A stretch of DNA of 64,000 nucleotides, taken from NCBI GenBank assembly GCA_037954665.1, contig JBBMOL010000225.1, forward strand, positions 372,001-436,000. Direction: 5' to 3'. The position numbers and the translations under genes were made by a program. The notes under the pieces were generated by a model, which was not told the DNA's origin, did no database searches, and was given only the letters and a program-made list of their open reading frames with translations. The DNA is from Laguncularia racemosa. Taxonomy: Eukaryota; Streptophyta; Magnoliopsida; Myrtales; Combretaceae. Positions 23,652-36,738 of the stretch are shown piece after piece. The number at the start of each line of letters is the position of its first letter. Position 1 is the stretch's first letter.

Positions 23652-24602
23652 TGATACGAAATCGGTTTGCTCGGATTCCTAACTGATACGAACCATGCCA
23701 ACGTGTGACGAAACCCGATACCAATACGTTCGGAATTCACTACCTAAGATGCCAAACACACTCAAGTGGAAACTGCGACCCGTTGTCTATAAGCGAGACA
23801 AGAACCTTGGTATAATATGAAGACACCACAATCGGGATGAAAGACCGATTGATAAGTCGGGATGAACACCACAGAAAAAAAAAATCTGATAAGTTCTAGA
23901 TTATTTCATTAAAGAACCAAGAGAGGAATTCTCTCAAAAGTGTTTTTCAAACTTTAATGTTGTATGTTCTATATTTTATATGTTCTAAACACTAGGAGCT
24001 TTATATTAGGGTTTACAATTCGTAACAATAAAGCCCCAAAACGACATCACTTCAATAAGTTGCGTAAAAATAACAAAACAAGACATGAAAGCCGACAGCG
24101 TGGGAATGAAGGCCGGCGACCTTGGATCCGGTGTTGGAGAAGTACACGATCGGCGTTGGAGATGTACACGATCATGTACTTCTGGTCGTGTATCTTTCTT
24201 TGGAAATTCTTGACAACATATATGACCGTGTACTTCTAGTCGTGTATCTTTCTGTGGAAAATTCTTGACACCATACACGGCTGTGCCTTTGAGCCGTGTA
24301 TATGACCGTATATGATTCTGTGTAACCTCCAGACTCCTACACGACCATACCTTGTAAAGACACGCCCTCTTCACCCCGTATCCGGTATGACTTGTACAAG
24401 AGCATGGGCATTCCCATGGTTGTTCCAATCCATTTCAGCTTCATGATTGCTCCAATCCTCTCCGACTTCATGGACATCCTTTATCAACCCGTTAAGTGCT
24501 TCCTTGAATCGTTTTGCTCGAGTTCTTGTGATAGGTCCAGGTGGCACTTCAAGAGGATCCACATTCCATCTTTTAGCATGGCTCCCATCATGGTTCTCAT
24601 CA
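23652..24602 (-). repeat. Array LTR-a (outer, 951 bp)
   Basis: TGATACGAAATCGG to GGTTCTCATCA. It contains repeated GTGTACTTCTGGTCGTGTATC blocks (24160-24260) also found in LTR-d but single in LTR-b and LTR-c. Encodes the A2 polyprotein tail down to 24371. Confidence 0.88.
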
Positions 24603-27600
24603 TTCTCCTCCTCTTGAAAAGGATTTGTCCTCAAATCGTCGCCTGCATCAAAAGGACTCAGATCAGTAACATTAAACGTGGCACTTACTTGATACTCACC
24701 TGGTAAATCTATCTTGTATGCATTATCATTGATGCGCTCAAGAATTTGAAATGGTCCATCGCCTCCAGGAAGTAATTTAGATCGACGCTGCACAGGAAAC
24801 CGCTCTTTGTGTATGTGAACCCAAACCCAGTCTCCAGGTTCAAAGACAGCTTGTCGACGACCCTTATTGGCTTGTTTCACATATTGCCCTATTCTTCGCT
24901 CAATGTTTAGCCTTGCCTTCTCATGGATCTGTTTAACAAATTCTGCTTTCTTCTTGCCATCTAGATTAACATACTTAGAAATAGGCAAAGGTGATAAATC
25001 CAAAGGAGTTAGTGGATTAAAACCATACACAATTTCAAAAGGAGTAAACTTAGTAGCAGAATGCATTGTGTGATTATAGGCAAATTCAACATGCGGCAAA
25101 CAATCCTCCCAACTTTTAATGTTCTTTTTAATGACAGCCCTCAACAAAGTAAATAAAGTTCGATTTACTACCTCAGTTTGACCATCAGTCTATAGATGAC
25201 AAGTAGTAGAAAACAATAACTTAGTTCTTAACTTAGCCCACAATGTCTTCTAGAAATACCTCAAGAACTTAGCATCTCTATCCGATACGATTGTTCTAGG
25301 CATACCATGTAATCTCACAACTTCCCTAAAGAACAAATTAGCAATATTGCAAGCATCATCTGTTTTGTGACAAGGAATGAAATGTGCCATCTTAGAGAAT
25401 TTATCAATAACTACAAAAATAGAATCTCGACCATGTCTAGACCTGGGTAATCCTAACACAAAATCCATGGAAATATCTACCCAAGGCTCACGAGGAATGA
25501 CACTAGACCCATATAACCCATCTAATAAGTCATCTAAGCGAGGAATGGGATGACGATACTTTACCGTGATGTTGTTGATGGCGCGGCAGTCAACACACAT
25601 TCTCCATGACCCATCCTTCTTAGGCACCAAAATCACAGGCACTGCACATGGGCTCATGCTTTCTCTTACGTACCCCTTCTCCATTAATTCATCGACCTGC
25701 CTTTGGAGTTCCTTTGTCTCCTCTGGATTGCTCCTATCAGCCGATTTGTTTGGAATCGATGCTCCGGGTACTAGGTCTATCTGGTGCTCAATACCACGAA
25801 TAGGTGGTAATCCCTTTGGAAACTCCTCAGGGAAGACATCTTCAGTCCTGCACAATAGATACAACCACACTAGGCAAAGAGTTAAATAGTTCGTTAGTAT
25901 TCAAACAAGTTTCCTTAAAAACCAGCAACAACATAGGTTCCTTCATCACTAACGCTCTCCTCACTACACTCGCTCTTGCCACACAACTCTCCTTTTGCAA
26001 GGCTGCACTCTCCTTTTCACTCACCACCAAATTTGATCCCCCTTTAACTTGGTCTCTCACACTCTTTCCAGCCTTCCTCTCTTTTTCCTTTTCATATCGA
26101 CTTTTGTGTTCCTTTTCTCTCTCGCTGTCTTTTGCTCTCTCACTCTCCCTCTGTTTTTCACTCACCTTATATTTTGCAAAAGACTGTTGTAGCTGCAACT
26201 GATCCTTAGGTTTAAGATTAAAGCTTTTCCCTTAGTGAACAAGCGTATACTTGTTAGAAAAGCCATCATGAACAACCTTCCTATCAAATTGCTAAGGTCT
26301 CCCCAACAACACATGACACGCTTGCATTGGTACCACATCGCACAACACCTCATCCTCATACCTACCGATGCGAAAAGCAATCAAGGCTTGCTTACTCACC
26401 TTAGTCTCGCCACTATCATTCAACCACTGCAATTTATATGGACTAGAGTGTTTAGTAGTCTTGAGTCCCAGCCTCTCAATAATAAAATTACTCACTACAT
26501 TAGTGCAACTTCCTCCATCAATGATCAAACTGCAAATATGATCACCTAGATAACATCTAGTATGAAAGATATTCATTCTTTGCACCTCCTCTTCTTCCTT
26601 CACCTGCACATTCAAAGCTCACTTCACTACTGCCACTAACTTCCCTACTGCAGGCTCCTCATCATCACTAGCGTCCTCTAATGGAGGCATATCATCCTCT
26701 TCACTATCCCCTTCAGTTTCATACTCACCATCATCACGCAGAATCATCACACGCCTATTTGGACATTGACTAGCAATATAGCCTCTACCTTGGCATTTAA
26801 AACATCTAATGTCACGATTTCTAGGAGTAAAAGAGTCAGGTTTACCTTGATCACCAGGAGTAGAACCCTCCTGCCTTTGCTCTCCTTTTGGTTTGGTGGG
26901 TAAAGGCTTTTCTTCCTTCTTCCATTGGTTAGTCTTCCATGTGGATGAACCAGCACCCTGTTGAAACTGTGCAGTATTACTGCCTTTCCTCCTGTGTTGG
27001 TTCTCAACCTTTATAGCCATATGAACGATATCTTCTAATTCTACATAGTGCCGCAATTCTTCGACATTTTGAATTTCTCTATTCAATCCAGCAAGAAACC
27101 TAGCCATGGTAGCCTCTCTATCCTCCTCTACATTCGCCCTGATCATCGTAGCTTCCATCTCCTTGAAATACTCATTCACACTTCGACTTCCCTGCTTAAG
27201 AGTTTGCAATTTGTTGTGCAATTCACGATAGTAATATGCAGGTACAAACCGCTTCTTCATCACCCTCTTCATCTCTTCCCAAGACTCAATAGGTGGTTCG
27301 CCATTCCTTCTTCGATTCAACATTAGTTGATCCCACCACACTATGCATAATCCGAAAATTCAATGGCAGGAAGTTTCACTTTCTTTCTCCCACTATAGTT
27401 GTGACAATCGAACACCATCTCTACCTTCTTCTCCCACTCTAAGTACGCCTCGGGATCATTCTTCCCTTCGAAAGGAGGAATCTTCATCTTTATACTACTC
27501 AATTGATTATCCTCTCTATTCCTATCTCCTCTGTCTTCTCAATCCTTAGTTCCTCTATTCCTACCACTATAACCTCTATAACTCCCAACAGAAGGTTCCT

Positions 27601-27832
27601 CAAATTCATCATCAAACATTCCATCTCCACCCCTTTGTACTCTCCTAGAACAACTCTCCCTCTTACGCCCTTGGAAGACGTTTTTAGATTGCTCTAGTCT
27701 TTGTTCCACCGTCTCATGAATTTGTTCCATGCCCTTTTGAAACATCCTCTTCATCTCACCCCTCAACGCCTCAATCACTAACCTAGCATCAAACCTTCCC
27801 CTCTCACTTTCAGGAGAATGTTGCCTCAACAT
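24371..27832 (-). pseudogene. A2 gag-pol with an internal RT/RNase H deletion
   Basis: Gag starts at ATG 27832 (MLRQHSPESERGRF). A one-base loss near 27345 shifts the frame before WWDQLMLNRRR. The zinc knuckle (CFKCQGRGYIASQC), acidic spacer and protease (IIDGGSCTNV) follow to about 26292, then the K/E-rich linker. A second frameshift lies near 25850. RT begins (VPKKDGSWRMCVDCRAINNI) but jumps near 25506 from ...GLYGSSV straight to IPREPWVDISMDF of integrase. About 1.36 kb encoding the RT catalytic YFDD and all of RNase H is missing, and the frame is kept. The integrase core and tail read on to 24371, the last 77 codons inside LTR-a, with stops near 25250 and 25190. Not functional. Confidence 0.88.
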
Positions 27833-27964
27833 AGTTCCTGTAGAAAAAGGTTAGCACGAACACAAATATATATAATTAAGCCTCACAATACACTCCCTTA
27901 CGTGTTTCGCTCAAAGGATGATATCACACAGTCACTCGTGTATTCTCACAAGCAATGATGATAC

Positions 27965-28450
27965 CAACTCACCAATTCCTCTTCTCAATTCTCTTGGAAC
28001 TAACCCAAACTACACCAATTCCCTTCCGTAGAATTTAAAACAACTCTAGGGCTCGAAATTTTTCCTCTTTTTCTTTCAGATTTTTTGTTGTTGCTCTTGA
28101 TCACGTTCCTTTTTTTTTTGTCGTAACAAAATTAAATAGTAGGTACTACACTTTCAATAGACAATTAACACTATGAAATTGATATGAACAATTGACATGA
28201 ACAATTGATATCAACTTGCCAATTCCTCTTCTCAATTCTCTTGGAACTAACCCAAACTACACTAATTCCCTTCCGCAGAATTCAAAACAACTCTAGGGTT
28301 CGTAAATTTCCTCTTTTCTTTCCGATTTTTTTTTTGTCGCCTTTGTTGTTGCTCTTGATCACGCTCCTTTTTTTTGTGTCGTGATTCTTCTTTTTTTTTT
28401 TTGTAACAAAATTGAATAGTAAGTACTACACTTTCAATAGACAATTAATA
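27965..28450 (-). repeat. 247-bp tandem duplication in the A2 leader
   Basis: The block starting CCAATTCCTCTTCTC at 27972 recurs at 28219, with a T-rich run in each copy. Neither A1 nor the other array leaders have two copies. Confidence 0.8.
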
Positions 28451-28544
28451 CTATGAAATTGAATACTAACAATTGATATGAAAGATTGGAGTTAGGGTTT
28501 TGATGTTACCTTCCTCAAACCAAACTGATGTTTAACAAACCTAA

Positions 28545-28556
28545 GCTTTGATACAA
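28545..28556 (-). promoter_or_regulatory. A2 primer binding site
   Basis: GCTTTGATACAA, two bases from the consensus complement, three bases inside LTR-b. Confidence 0.75.
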
Positions 28557-28559
28557 AAC

Positions 28560-29422
28560 TGATACGAGATCGGTTTGATCGGATTCCTAACTGATACGAA
28601 CCACGCCAACGCGTGACGAAACCCAATACCAATACGTTCGGAATTCGTTACCTAAGATGCCAAAAACCCTCAAGTGGAAACCGTGACCCGTTGTCTATAA
28701 GCAAGACAAGAACCTTAGTATAATATGAAGATGCCACAATCGGGATGAAAGACCGATTGATAAGTCGGGATGAACGCCACGGAAATAAAAATCCGATAAG
28801 TTCTAGGTTAGTTCTTTAAAGAACCAAGAGAGGAATTCTCTCAAAAGTGTTTTCAAACTTTCAATGTTGTATATGTTCTATCCCTATGTTCTAAACCCTA
28901 GGAGCTTTATACTAGGGTTTACAATTCGTAACAATAAAGCCTAAAACGACATCACTTCAATAAGTTGCGTAAAAATAACAAAAACAGAACATGAAGGCCG
29001 GCGGCCTTAAGCCGGCGTTGGAGACATACACGGCTATGTACTTCTAGACGTGTATCTTTCTGTGGATTTTCTTGACTCCATACACGGCCGTGCCTTTTGG
29101 CCGTGCCTTTTGGCCGTGTATATGACCGTGTATGATTTTGTGTAACCTTGAGATTCCTACACGGCCGTGCCTTATAAAGACACGCCCTCTTCACCCCGTA
29201 TCCGGTATGACTTATACAAGAGCAAGGGCCTTCCCATGGTTGTTCCAATCTTTTCCAACTTCATGATTGCTCTAATACTTTCCGGCTTCATGGACATCCT
29301 TTATCAACTCGTTAAGTGCTTCCTTGAATCGTTTCGCTCGATTTCTTGTGATTGGTCCAGGTGGCACTTCAAGAGGATCCACATTCCATCTTCTGGCTTG
29401 GCTCCCATCATGGATCTCATCA
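28560..29422 (-). repeat. Array LTR-b (inner, 863 bp)
   Basis: TGATACGAGATCGG to GGATCTCATCA. It serves A2 as 5' LTR and A3 as 3' LTR. The purine tract CAAGAGGAGGGGAA (minus strand) lies directly to its right. Confidence 0.88.
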
Positions 29423-32400
29423 TTCCCCTCCTCTTGAAAAGGATTTGTCCTCAAATCATCGCCTGCATCAAAAGGACTCAGATCGGTAACATTAAACGTG
29501 GCACTTACTTGATACACACTGGGTAAATCTATCTTGTATGCATTATCATTGATGCGCTCAAGAATTTGAAATGGTCCATCGCCTCTAGGAAGTAGTTTAG
29601 ATTGACACTGCACAGGAAACCGCTCTTTACACATGTGAACCCAAACCCAGTCTCCAGGTTCAAAGACAGCTTGTCGACGACCCTTGTTGACTTGTTTCAC
29701 ATATTGCTCTGTTCTTCGCTCAATGTTTAGCCTTGCCTTCTCATGGATCTGTTTAACAAATTCTGCTTTCTTCTTGCCATCTAGATTAACATACTCAGAA
29801 ATAGGTAAAGGTGATAAATCCAAAGGGTTTAGTGGATTAAAACCATACATAATTTCAAAATGAGTAAATTTAGTAGCAGAATGCACTGTACGGTTATAGG
29901 CAAATTTAACATGCGGCAAACAATCTTCCCAACTTTTAATATTCTTTTCAATTACAGCCCTTAACAAAGTAGATAAAGTTCGATTTACTACCTCAATTTG
30001 ACCATCAGTCTGTGCATGACAAGTAGTAGAGAACAATAACTTAGTTCCTAACTTAGCCCATAAGGTCTTCTAGAAGTAGCTCAAGAACTTAGCATCTCTA
30101 TTCGATACGATTGTTCTAGGCATACCATGTAATCTCACAACTTCCCTAAAGAACAAATTAGCAATATTGCAAGCATCATCTGTTTTGTGACAAGGAATGA
30201 AATGTGCCATCTTAGAGAATCTATCCACAACTAGAAAAATAGAATCTCGATCATGTCTAGACCTGGGTAATCCTAACACCAAATCCATGGAAATATCTAC
30301 CCAAGGCTCATGAGGAATGGGAAGTGGGGTATAAAGCCTTTGAGGTTGGACTATAGATTTTTCTTGCTTACACATGACACATCGCTCACAAATTCTCTCA
30401 ACATCTCGTTTCATGTGAGGCCAATAGAAGTGTTCCTGCGATACCCCTAAGGTTTTAGCTACTCCAAAATGTCCCATTAAACCTCCTCCATGAGACTCCC
30501 TCACTAGTAATTCCCTTAAAGAATAAATTGGAATGCATAGTCTACTCTCCCTAAACAAGAATCCTTCATATTTATAAAACTTACCATGACCACTCTTCTC
30601 ACAATGCACATACTCCTCACAAAAATCTCGATCAGGAGCATACAATTCCTTAATGTGCTCAAAACCAAGCAGTCTAGAACTAAGAGTAGAGATAAGAGCA
30701 TACCTTCTAGAAAGTGCATCAGCAACGACATTCTATTTACCTTGCTTGTAGTAGATGACATATGGAAATGTTTCGATGAACTCCACCCAATGAGCATGCC
30801 TTTTATTTAGCCTATGTTGCCCCTTCAAGTACTTCAAGGATTCATGATCAGTGTGGATCACGAACTCTTTTGGCCAAAGGTAGCGTTGCCACGTCTTCAG
30901 GGCTCGAACCAGTGCATATAACTCCTTGTCATAAGTAGGGTAGTTCAAGGTTGCCCCACTTAGCTTCTCGCTAAAGAATGCAATTGGTCTTCTCTCCTGC
31001 ATAAGCACTGCTCCAATACCTAATCCTGAAGCATCACACTCAATTTCAAACGTTTTAGCAAAGTTAGGTAAAGTAAGTAATGGTGCCTGAGTCAACTTAT
31101 TTTTAAGCGTCTGAAAGGCCTTCTCTTGTTGCTCTTCCCATCTGAACCCCACGTTCTTCTTAATTACCTTAGTAAGTGGTGCTGCAATAGTACTAAAATC
31201 CTCCATAAATCTCCTGTAAAAACTCGTTAGTCCATGGAAACTCCGCACATTACTTACAGTAGTTGGACTAGGCCATTCTTGGATCGCACGAATCTTTTCT
31301 TCATCAACCTGTATTCCCTGTGCACTAACAACAAAACCAAGAAACACAAGTTTGTCTGTGCAAAAAGTGCACTTCTTGAGGTTAGCATATAATTGTTCCT
31401 TTTAAAGCACTTCTAAAACATCCCTCAAGTGAAATATATGATCTTCCAAACTCTTGCTGTAAATAAGGATATCATCAAAATAGACAACCACAAATTTGCC
31501 AATAAAAGTCCTCAAAACATGGTTCATAAGTCTCATAAAAGTACTAGGTGCGTTAGTTAAACCGAAAGGCATTACTAACCACTCATACAATCCATATTTC
31601 GTTTTGAATGCGGTTTTCCATTCATCACCTTCTTTCATTCTAATTTGGTGATATCTACTTTTCAGATCAATTTTAGAAAAGACACTAGACCCATGTAACT
31701 TATCTAACATGTCATTTAAGCGAGGAATGGGATGACGATACTTTACCGTGATGTTGTTGATGGCACGGCAGTCAACACACATTCTCCATGACCCATCCTT
31801 CTTAGGCACCAAAATCACAGGCACTGCACATGGACTCATGCTTTCTCTTACATACCCCTTCTCCATTAAATCATCGACCTGCCTTTGGAGTTCCTTTATC
31901 TCCTCCGGATTGCTCCTATAAGCTGGCTTGTTTGGAATCGATGCTCCGGGTACAAGGTCAATTTGGTGCTCAATACCACGAATAGGTGGTAATCCCTTTG
32001 GAATCTCCTCAGGGAAGACATCTTCAAAGTCTTGCACAATAGACACAACCACACTAGGCAAAGAGTTAGATAGTTCGTTAGTATTCGGACATGTTTCCTT
32101 AAAAACCAGCAACAACATAGGTTGCTTCATCACTAACGCTCTCCTCACTACGTTCGCTCTTGCCACACAACTCTCCTTTTGCAAGGCTGCACTCTCCTTT
32201 TCACTCACCACCAAAGTTGATCTCCCTTCAACTTGGTCTCTCACACTCTTTCCAGCCTTCCTCTCTTTTTTCTTTTGATATTGACTTTTGTATTCCTTTT
32301 CTTTCTCATTGTCTTTTGCTCTCTCACTCTCCCTCTGCTTTTCACTCACCTTATGTTTTGCAAAAGACTGTTGTAGCTGCAATTGATCCTCATACACCTG

Positions 32401-33999
32401 TTTAGGTGTTAACGGTTTAAGATTAAAGCTTTTCCCCTGGTGAACAAGCGTATACTTGTTAGAAAAGCCATCATGAACAACCTTCCTATCAAATTGCCAT
32501 GGCCTCCCCAACAACACATGACACGCCTGCATTAGCACTACATCGCATAACACCTCATCCTCATACCTACCAATGCGAAAGGCAATCAAGGCTTGCTTAC
32601 TCACCTTAGTCTCACCACTATCATTCAGCCACTGCAATTTATATGGACTAGGCTGTTTAGTAGTTTTGAGTCCCAACCTCTCAACAATAAAATTACTCGC
32701 CACATTGGTGCAACTTCCTCCATCAATGATCAAACTGCAAATATGATCTCCTAGATAACATCTAGTATGAAATATATTCTCTCTTTGCACCTCCTCTTCT
32801 TCCTTCACTTGCACATTCAAAGATCGCTTCACTACTGCCACTAACCTCCCTATTGTAGGCTCCTCATCATCACTAGCGTCCTCTAATGGAGGCATATCAT
32901 CTTCCTCACTATCCCCCTCAGTCTCTTACTCACCATCATCACGCAAAATCATAACACGCCTATTCGGACATTGACTAGCAATATGGCCTCTACCTTGGCA
33001 TTTAAAACATCTAATGTCACGATTTCTAGAAGTAGAAGAATCAGGGTTACCTTGGTTACTAGGGGTAGAACCCGCTTGTCTCAACTCTCCTTTTGGTTTG
33101 GTGGGTAAAGGCTTTTCTTCCTTCTTCCATTGGTTAGTCTTTCAGGTAGATGAACCAGTACCCTGTTGAAACCGTGCATTACTACTACCTTTCCGCCTGT
33201 GTTGGTTCTCAACCTTTATAGCCATATGAACCATATCCTCTAATTCTACATAATGCTGCAATTCAACAACATTTTGAATTTCTCTATTTAGTCCAGCAAG
33301 AAATCTAGCCATGGTAACCTCTCTATCCTCCTCTACATTCGCCCTGATCATCATAACTTCCATCTCCTTGAAATACTCATCCACACTTCGGCTTCCCTGC
33401 TTAAGAGTTTGCAATTTGTTGTGCAATTCACAATAGTAATATGCAGGTACAAACCACTTCTTCATCACCCTTTTCATCTCTTCCCACGACTCAATAGGTG
33501 GTTCGCCATTCCTTCTTCGATTTAACATTAGTTGATCCCACCACACTATGGCTTAATCCGAAAATTCAATGGCAGCAAGTTTCACTTTCTTTCTCCCACT
33601 ATAGTTATGACAATCAAATACCATCTCTACCTTCTTCTCCCACTCTAAGTACGCCTCAGGATCATTCTTCCCTTGGAAAGGAGGAATCTTCATCTTTATG
33701 CTACTCAATTGATTATCCTCTCTATTCCGACCACTATATCCTCTATAACTCCCGACAGAAGGCTCATCAAAGTCATCACCCGACATTTCATCTCCACCCC
33801 TTTGTACTCTCCTAGAACGACTCTCCCTCTTACGCCCTTGGAAGACGTTTGTAGATTGGTCTAGTCTTTGCTCTACCGTCTCATGAATTTGTTCCATTCC
33901 CTCCCGAAACATTCTCTTCATCTCACCCCTCAACGCCTCAATCACTAACCTAGCATCAAACCTTCCCCTCCGACCTTCAGGAGAATGTTGTCTCGACAT
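29272..33999 (-). pseudogene. A3 gag-pol polyprotein, one frame with in-frame stops
   Basis: ATG 33999 (MSRQHSPEGRRGRF) starts Gag. The zinc knuckle, acidic spacer, protease (IIDGGSCTNV), K/E-rich linker, RT (YFDD at 31471-31482), RNase H (DASGLGIGAVLM, TDHESLKYLKG), the integrase HHCC finger and DDE core, and the tail all lie in the same frame. I find stops near 33553 (Tyr), 33142 (Trp), 32926 (Tyr), 31402 (shared with A1 7514), 30733 (Glu), 30070 (Trp) and 29272 (inside LTR-b). The 497-codon open piece 32895-31402 covers protease through the first half of RT. It is the best preserved Ty3 polyprotein here, but still interrupted. Confidence 0.93.
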
Positions 34000-34467
34000 A
34001 GTTCCTGCAGAAAAGATTAGTACTAACGCAAATATATATAAGATTAAACCTCACGATACACTCCCTTACGTGTTTCGCTTAAATGATGATATCTCACAGT
34101 CACTCGTGTATTCTCACAAACAATGATGATATTAACTCGCCAATTCCTCTTTTAAATTCTCTTGGAACTAACCCAAACTACACCAATTCCCTTCTGTAGA
34201 ATTCAAAACAACTCTAGGGTTCGTAAATTTCCTCTTTTCTTTCCGAATTTTTTTTTTGTCGCCTTTGTTGTTGCTCTTGATCACGCTCCTTTTTTGTGTC
34301 ATGATTCTTCTTCTTTTTTTTTTTGGTAACAAAATTGAATAGTAAGTACTACATTTTCAATAGACAATTAATACTATGAAATTGAATACTAACAATTGAT
34401 ATGAACGATTGGAGTTAGGGTTTTGATGTTACCTTCCTCAAACCGAACTGATGTTTAACAAACCTAA

Positions 34468-34479
34468 GCTCTGATACTA
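34468..34479 (-). promoter_or_regulatory. A3 primer binding site
   Basis: GCTCTGATACTA, one mismatch to the consensus complement, next to LTR-c. Confidence 0.8.
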
Positions 34480-35245
34480 AACTGATATGAGATCGGTTTG
34501 ATCGGATTCCTAACTGATACGAACCACGCCAACGTATGACGAAACCCAATACCAATACGTTCGGAATTCGTTACCTAAGATGCCAAACACCCTCAAGTGG
34601 AAACCGTGACCCGTTGTCTATAAGCGAGACAAGAACCTTGGTATAATATGAAGACGCCACAATCGGGATGAAAGACCGATTGATAAGTTAGGATGAATGC
34701 CACGGAAATAAAAATTCGATAAGTTCTAGGTTAGTTCTTTAAAGAACCAAGAGAGGAATTCTCTCAAAAGTGTTTTCAAACTTTCAATGTTGTATATGTT
34801 CTATCCCTATGTTCTAAACCCTAGGAGCTTTATACTAGGGTTTACAATTTGTAACAATAAAGCCCAAAACGACATCACTTCAATAAGTTGCGTAAAAACA
34901 ACAAAAACAGAACATGAAGGCCGGCGGCCTTGAGCTAGCGTTGGAGACATACACGGCCGTGTACTTCTAGACGTGTATCTTTCTGTGGATTTTCTTGACT
35001 CCATATACGGCTGTGCCTTTTGGCCATATATATGACCGTGTATGATTCTTTGTAACCTTGAGATTCCTACATGGCCGTGCCTTGTAAAGACACGACCTCT
35101 TCACCCCATATCCGGTTTAACTTGTACAAGAGCAAGGGCCTTCCCATGGTTGTTCCAATCCTTTCCAACTTCATGATTGCTCCAATACTTTCCGGCTTCG
35201 TGGACATCCTTTATCAACCCATTAAGTGCTTCCTTGAATCGTTTT

Positions 35246-36696
35246 TGTTGATGTTAAGGGGAGAATGTTAAGTTCTCTAATTTAGTTTTGATGTTAACAA
35301 AAGAGGAATGAGTGTAATGAATGTTTCAGATAGTACGTAATTTTTTCTAAAGTTAAACAAGGAGACAGAAGCTTGTTTAGAACCTTCAAAAGTGTTATAT
35401 AAGCTATTTTCGTTCTGACAGAAGGTGTTTCAGAAGTTGTGTAATATATCCGTAGTTATCGTGGTAACCTTTCAGAAGAACTTTCAGAACCTTCATAACA
35501 GGAGAACAGTTGACAGGTTTGTTTCAGAAGCACTTTCAGAACCTTCAGGATAGTTAACAGGTTTGCTTCAGAAGCACTTTCAGAACCTTTCATGTCTATT
35601 ACGAATTTTTCCAGATTACGTTCTAAATTTTATATTGATAGTTTTAATAAATTTCAAGGCCTAGCTCCACGTGTCAAGTATTTTTGGGTAATATACTTGA
35701 TGTGTTTTACTAAAGTTGGATTTTATATCACGGGTTTTTTAATTTACATAAAGTTTTACAAGATTTTATTCAAAGATTTCATTTTATGATAAAGTGAGAT
35801 CATATAGGATTTACAAGTTTTATCCAGATTTAAAATTGGATATTTGTACTATATTTTGGGAGATCCAGCAGTTACAAAGATAAGGATAAGAGATATGGTT
35901 GTTATATCAAGATATGGTTCCACAATGTGAGGGATATCTTCAACAAACTTGATCCAAGAGATATATCCAAAGAAAATCTCGGTCAAACTAATTATCCAAG
36001 CTTATCCTCAACAAGAATATCACGAATGCAGATCTTCCTCAACAGATCCAACTTATTTTTGAATTGAAAATTCAAAAATAAATACAAGATTATCACGTGG
36101 AAAGTAGTTGTTATGTTTTCTCCATATATAAAGTGTTTAATTCAAATGAAAAAGAAGAGTGAAGAACGTTAAAAAAAAATAGAAAAAAGGAACGTGGTTG
36201 AAAGAAAAAAATTACACACGAGAAGAAAAGACTCATACATCTTCAAGCGAATATCTTTACATATATATGTGATCTAGAGGAAATTTGTTATTCCTCATTG
36301 TTGTTGTTGTTGAGATTCCTTTCATGGAAAGGGAATTGTTTGTTGTTTCATCACTGTAGATGAGTGATTAGCTTAGTGAAGAAGCTAGAAAGACTCAACA
36401 GTGAGACTTTGCCTTAAAGAGGCTTGTGTTATGTATCTTTGATTTGTTGATATAGTGAAACACAATCGGTATAGACAACCGGGACCTCGACGTGGAGCTG
36501 GAAGAGAGGACTGACGCTCGAGGCGGAACCTCTATAATTATCTGAGAATTCTACTCTTCTCTACTTTTATTTACTGCACATTATTGTTATTCACGTGATT
36601 TTATTAGTCAAGATTTTTGGTTGATTTGCGAAAAAGTGAAATTTTAAGTAATTAATCAATTCATCCCCCTCTTGATTAATCTAATTGGGACCAACA
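35246..36696 (+). repeat. S1 5' LTR
   Basis: 1451 bp. TATATAAA at 36125-36132 is a good TATA box. Upstream, three copies of TTCAGAAGCACTTTCAGAACCTTC (35471-35494, 35523-35546, 35577-35600) may be enhancer repeats. Confidence 0.92.
35471..35600 (+). repeat. Three spaced 24-bp repeats in the S1 U3 region
   Basis: Units at 35471, 35523 and 35577, spaced 52-54 bp apart, about 530 bp upstream of the TATA box. The same trio is in the 3' LTR (about 44134-44263). Confidence 0.8.
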
Positions 36697-36698
36697 AT

Positions 36699-36710
36699 TG
36701 GTATCAGAGC
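36699..36710 (+). promoter_or_regulatory. S1 primer binding site
   Basis: TGGTATCAGAGC, an exact initiator tRNA-Met site, two bases after the LTR. Confidence 0.92.
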
Positions 36711-36738
36711 GGGACCAATCTATTTTGAGTGATACAAA

